Part shown: piece by piece, positions 35,218-35,438 of the stretch
Position numbering within the stretch: position 1 is the stretch's first letter
How the letters are laid out: each line of letters starts with the position of its first letter
Assembly (NCBI GenBank): GCA_017556585.1
Contig: JAFYMP010000077.1
Span: 1 to 35,438, forward strand
Length of the DNA stretch: 35,438 bases
Source: Bacteroidaceae bacterium
GTDB lineage: Bacteria > Bacteroidota > Bacteroidia > Bacteroidales > Bacteroidaceae
Reading direction: 5' to 3'
Position numbers and translations under genes: made by a program
The notes under the pieces: generated by a model
Told to the model about the DNA's origin: nothing
What the model saw: the letters and a program-made list of their open reading frames with translations, nothing else
The model's database searches: none

Positions 35218-35290
35218 TCGGAATGAGGCGACTCGAACGCCCGACCCCTACGTCCCGAACGTAGTGCGCTACCAACTGCGCTACATTCCG
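35218..35290 (-). tRNA. tRNA-Pro (CGG)
   Basis: On the minus strand acceptor CGGAATG (from 35290) pairs with CATTCCG, with discriminator A at 35218. The anticodon arm CTACG-TT-CGG-GA-CGTAG gives anticodon CGG, with G at position 37 as expected for Pro. The T arm is GTTCGAGTC-type. No CCA is encoded. Confidence 0.95.
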
Positions 35291-35306
35291 ATCATCATTA
35301 CAGTGG

Positions 35307-35314
35307 CAAAGGTA
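35307..35314 (-). promoter_or_regulatory. -7 box of tRNA-Pro
   Basis: The minus strand reads TACCTTTG, an exact TAnnTTTG match, 16 nt before the mature tRNA 5' end. The -33 position is weak (TATT with a 19-nt spacer). Confidence 0.55.
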
Positions 35315-35354
35315 CACATTTTTTGCACAATGGAATAAAAAATGCAGAAAAATA

Positions 35355-35384
35355 TTGCAGTTATCGGAATTATATGTATATTTG
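35355..35384 (+). promoter_or_regulatory. Promoter of the terminal tRNA gene
   Basis: TTG (35355-35357), a 19-nt spacer and TATATTTG (35377-35384) form one of the best Bacteroidota -33/-7 pairs in the window. The tRNA starts 26 nt later. Confidence 0.65.
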
Positions 35385-35410
35385 CACCCGCATTCGGCAA
35401 TGAATGAGTT

Positions 35411-35438
35411 GGTGCCATAGCTCAGTTGGTAGAGCAAA
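35411..35438 (+). tRNA. 5' end of a tRNA, possibly tRNA-Phe
   Basis: GGTGCCA (acceptor 5' strand) is followed by TAGCTCAGTTGGTAGAGC, a standard D arm, and the window ends just before the anticodon stem. The start resembles Bacteroides tRNA-Phe(GAA) as I remember it, but the anticodon is not visible, so the amino acid is uncertain. Confidence 0.8.

Overview
The window reads as a Bacteroidota chromosome, most likely order Bacteroidales. The signs are: recurrent TAnnTTTG promoter boxes (the sigma-ABfr type), almost no Shine-Dalgarno sequences, lipoproteins with Bacteroidota-style signals, a DUF4292 lipoprotein, an UpxY-type NusG paralogue, and the order tRNA-tuf-tRNA-Trp-secE-nusG. I cannot name a genus.

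Layout. Bases 1-606 hold a tRNA cluster (3' end of a probable tRNA-Thr, then Tyr-GTA, Gly-TCC, Thr-GGT) with a repeat-rich spacer. Bases 701-13239 are the translation/transcription block tuf, tRNA-Trp, secE, nusG, rplK, rplA, rplJ, rplL, an attenuator-like hairpin, rpoB, rpoC and a strong terminator. Bases 13254-24717 are housekeeping genes on both strands: a dGTPase facing away from dut, a dut-TPR lipoprotein-DUF4292 lipoprotein-EnvC-like run, an M20 deacylase, prfB without a frameshift, a CYTH protein, a VanZ-like protein, a ComEA-like helix-hairpin-helix protein, and a cyclophilin-alkaline phosphatase pair.

Bases 24822-33517 are envelope and polysaccharide related. They hold a G9 tract and promoter, a membrane-bound CapD/WbpM-type nucleotide-sugar dehydratase, an UpxY-type antiterminator followed at once by a terminator, an opposing cation diffusion facilitator, and then one operon-like run: a DegT-type sugar aminotransferase, galE, a GHMP kinase resembling plant galacturonokinase, a sugar nucleotidyltransferase and a GSCFA protein. 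The kinase and nucleotidyltransferase look like an unfused sugar-salvage module (free sugar to sugar-1-P to NDP-sugar). This is my best candidate for something under-described. The window ends with a possible 43-residue small protein, a surface lipoprotein, tRNA-Pro (CGG) on the minus strand and the 5' end of another tRNA (probably Phe).

A recurring architectural theme is that convergent genes are packed with -8 to +9 bp between stop codons, and in three cases the terminator of one gene lies inside, or spans into, the coding sequence of its neighbour.
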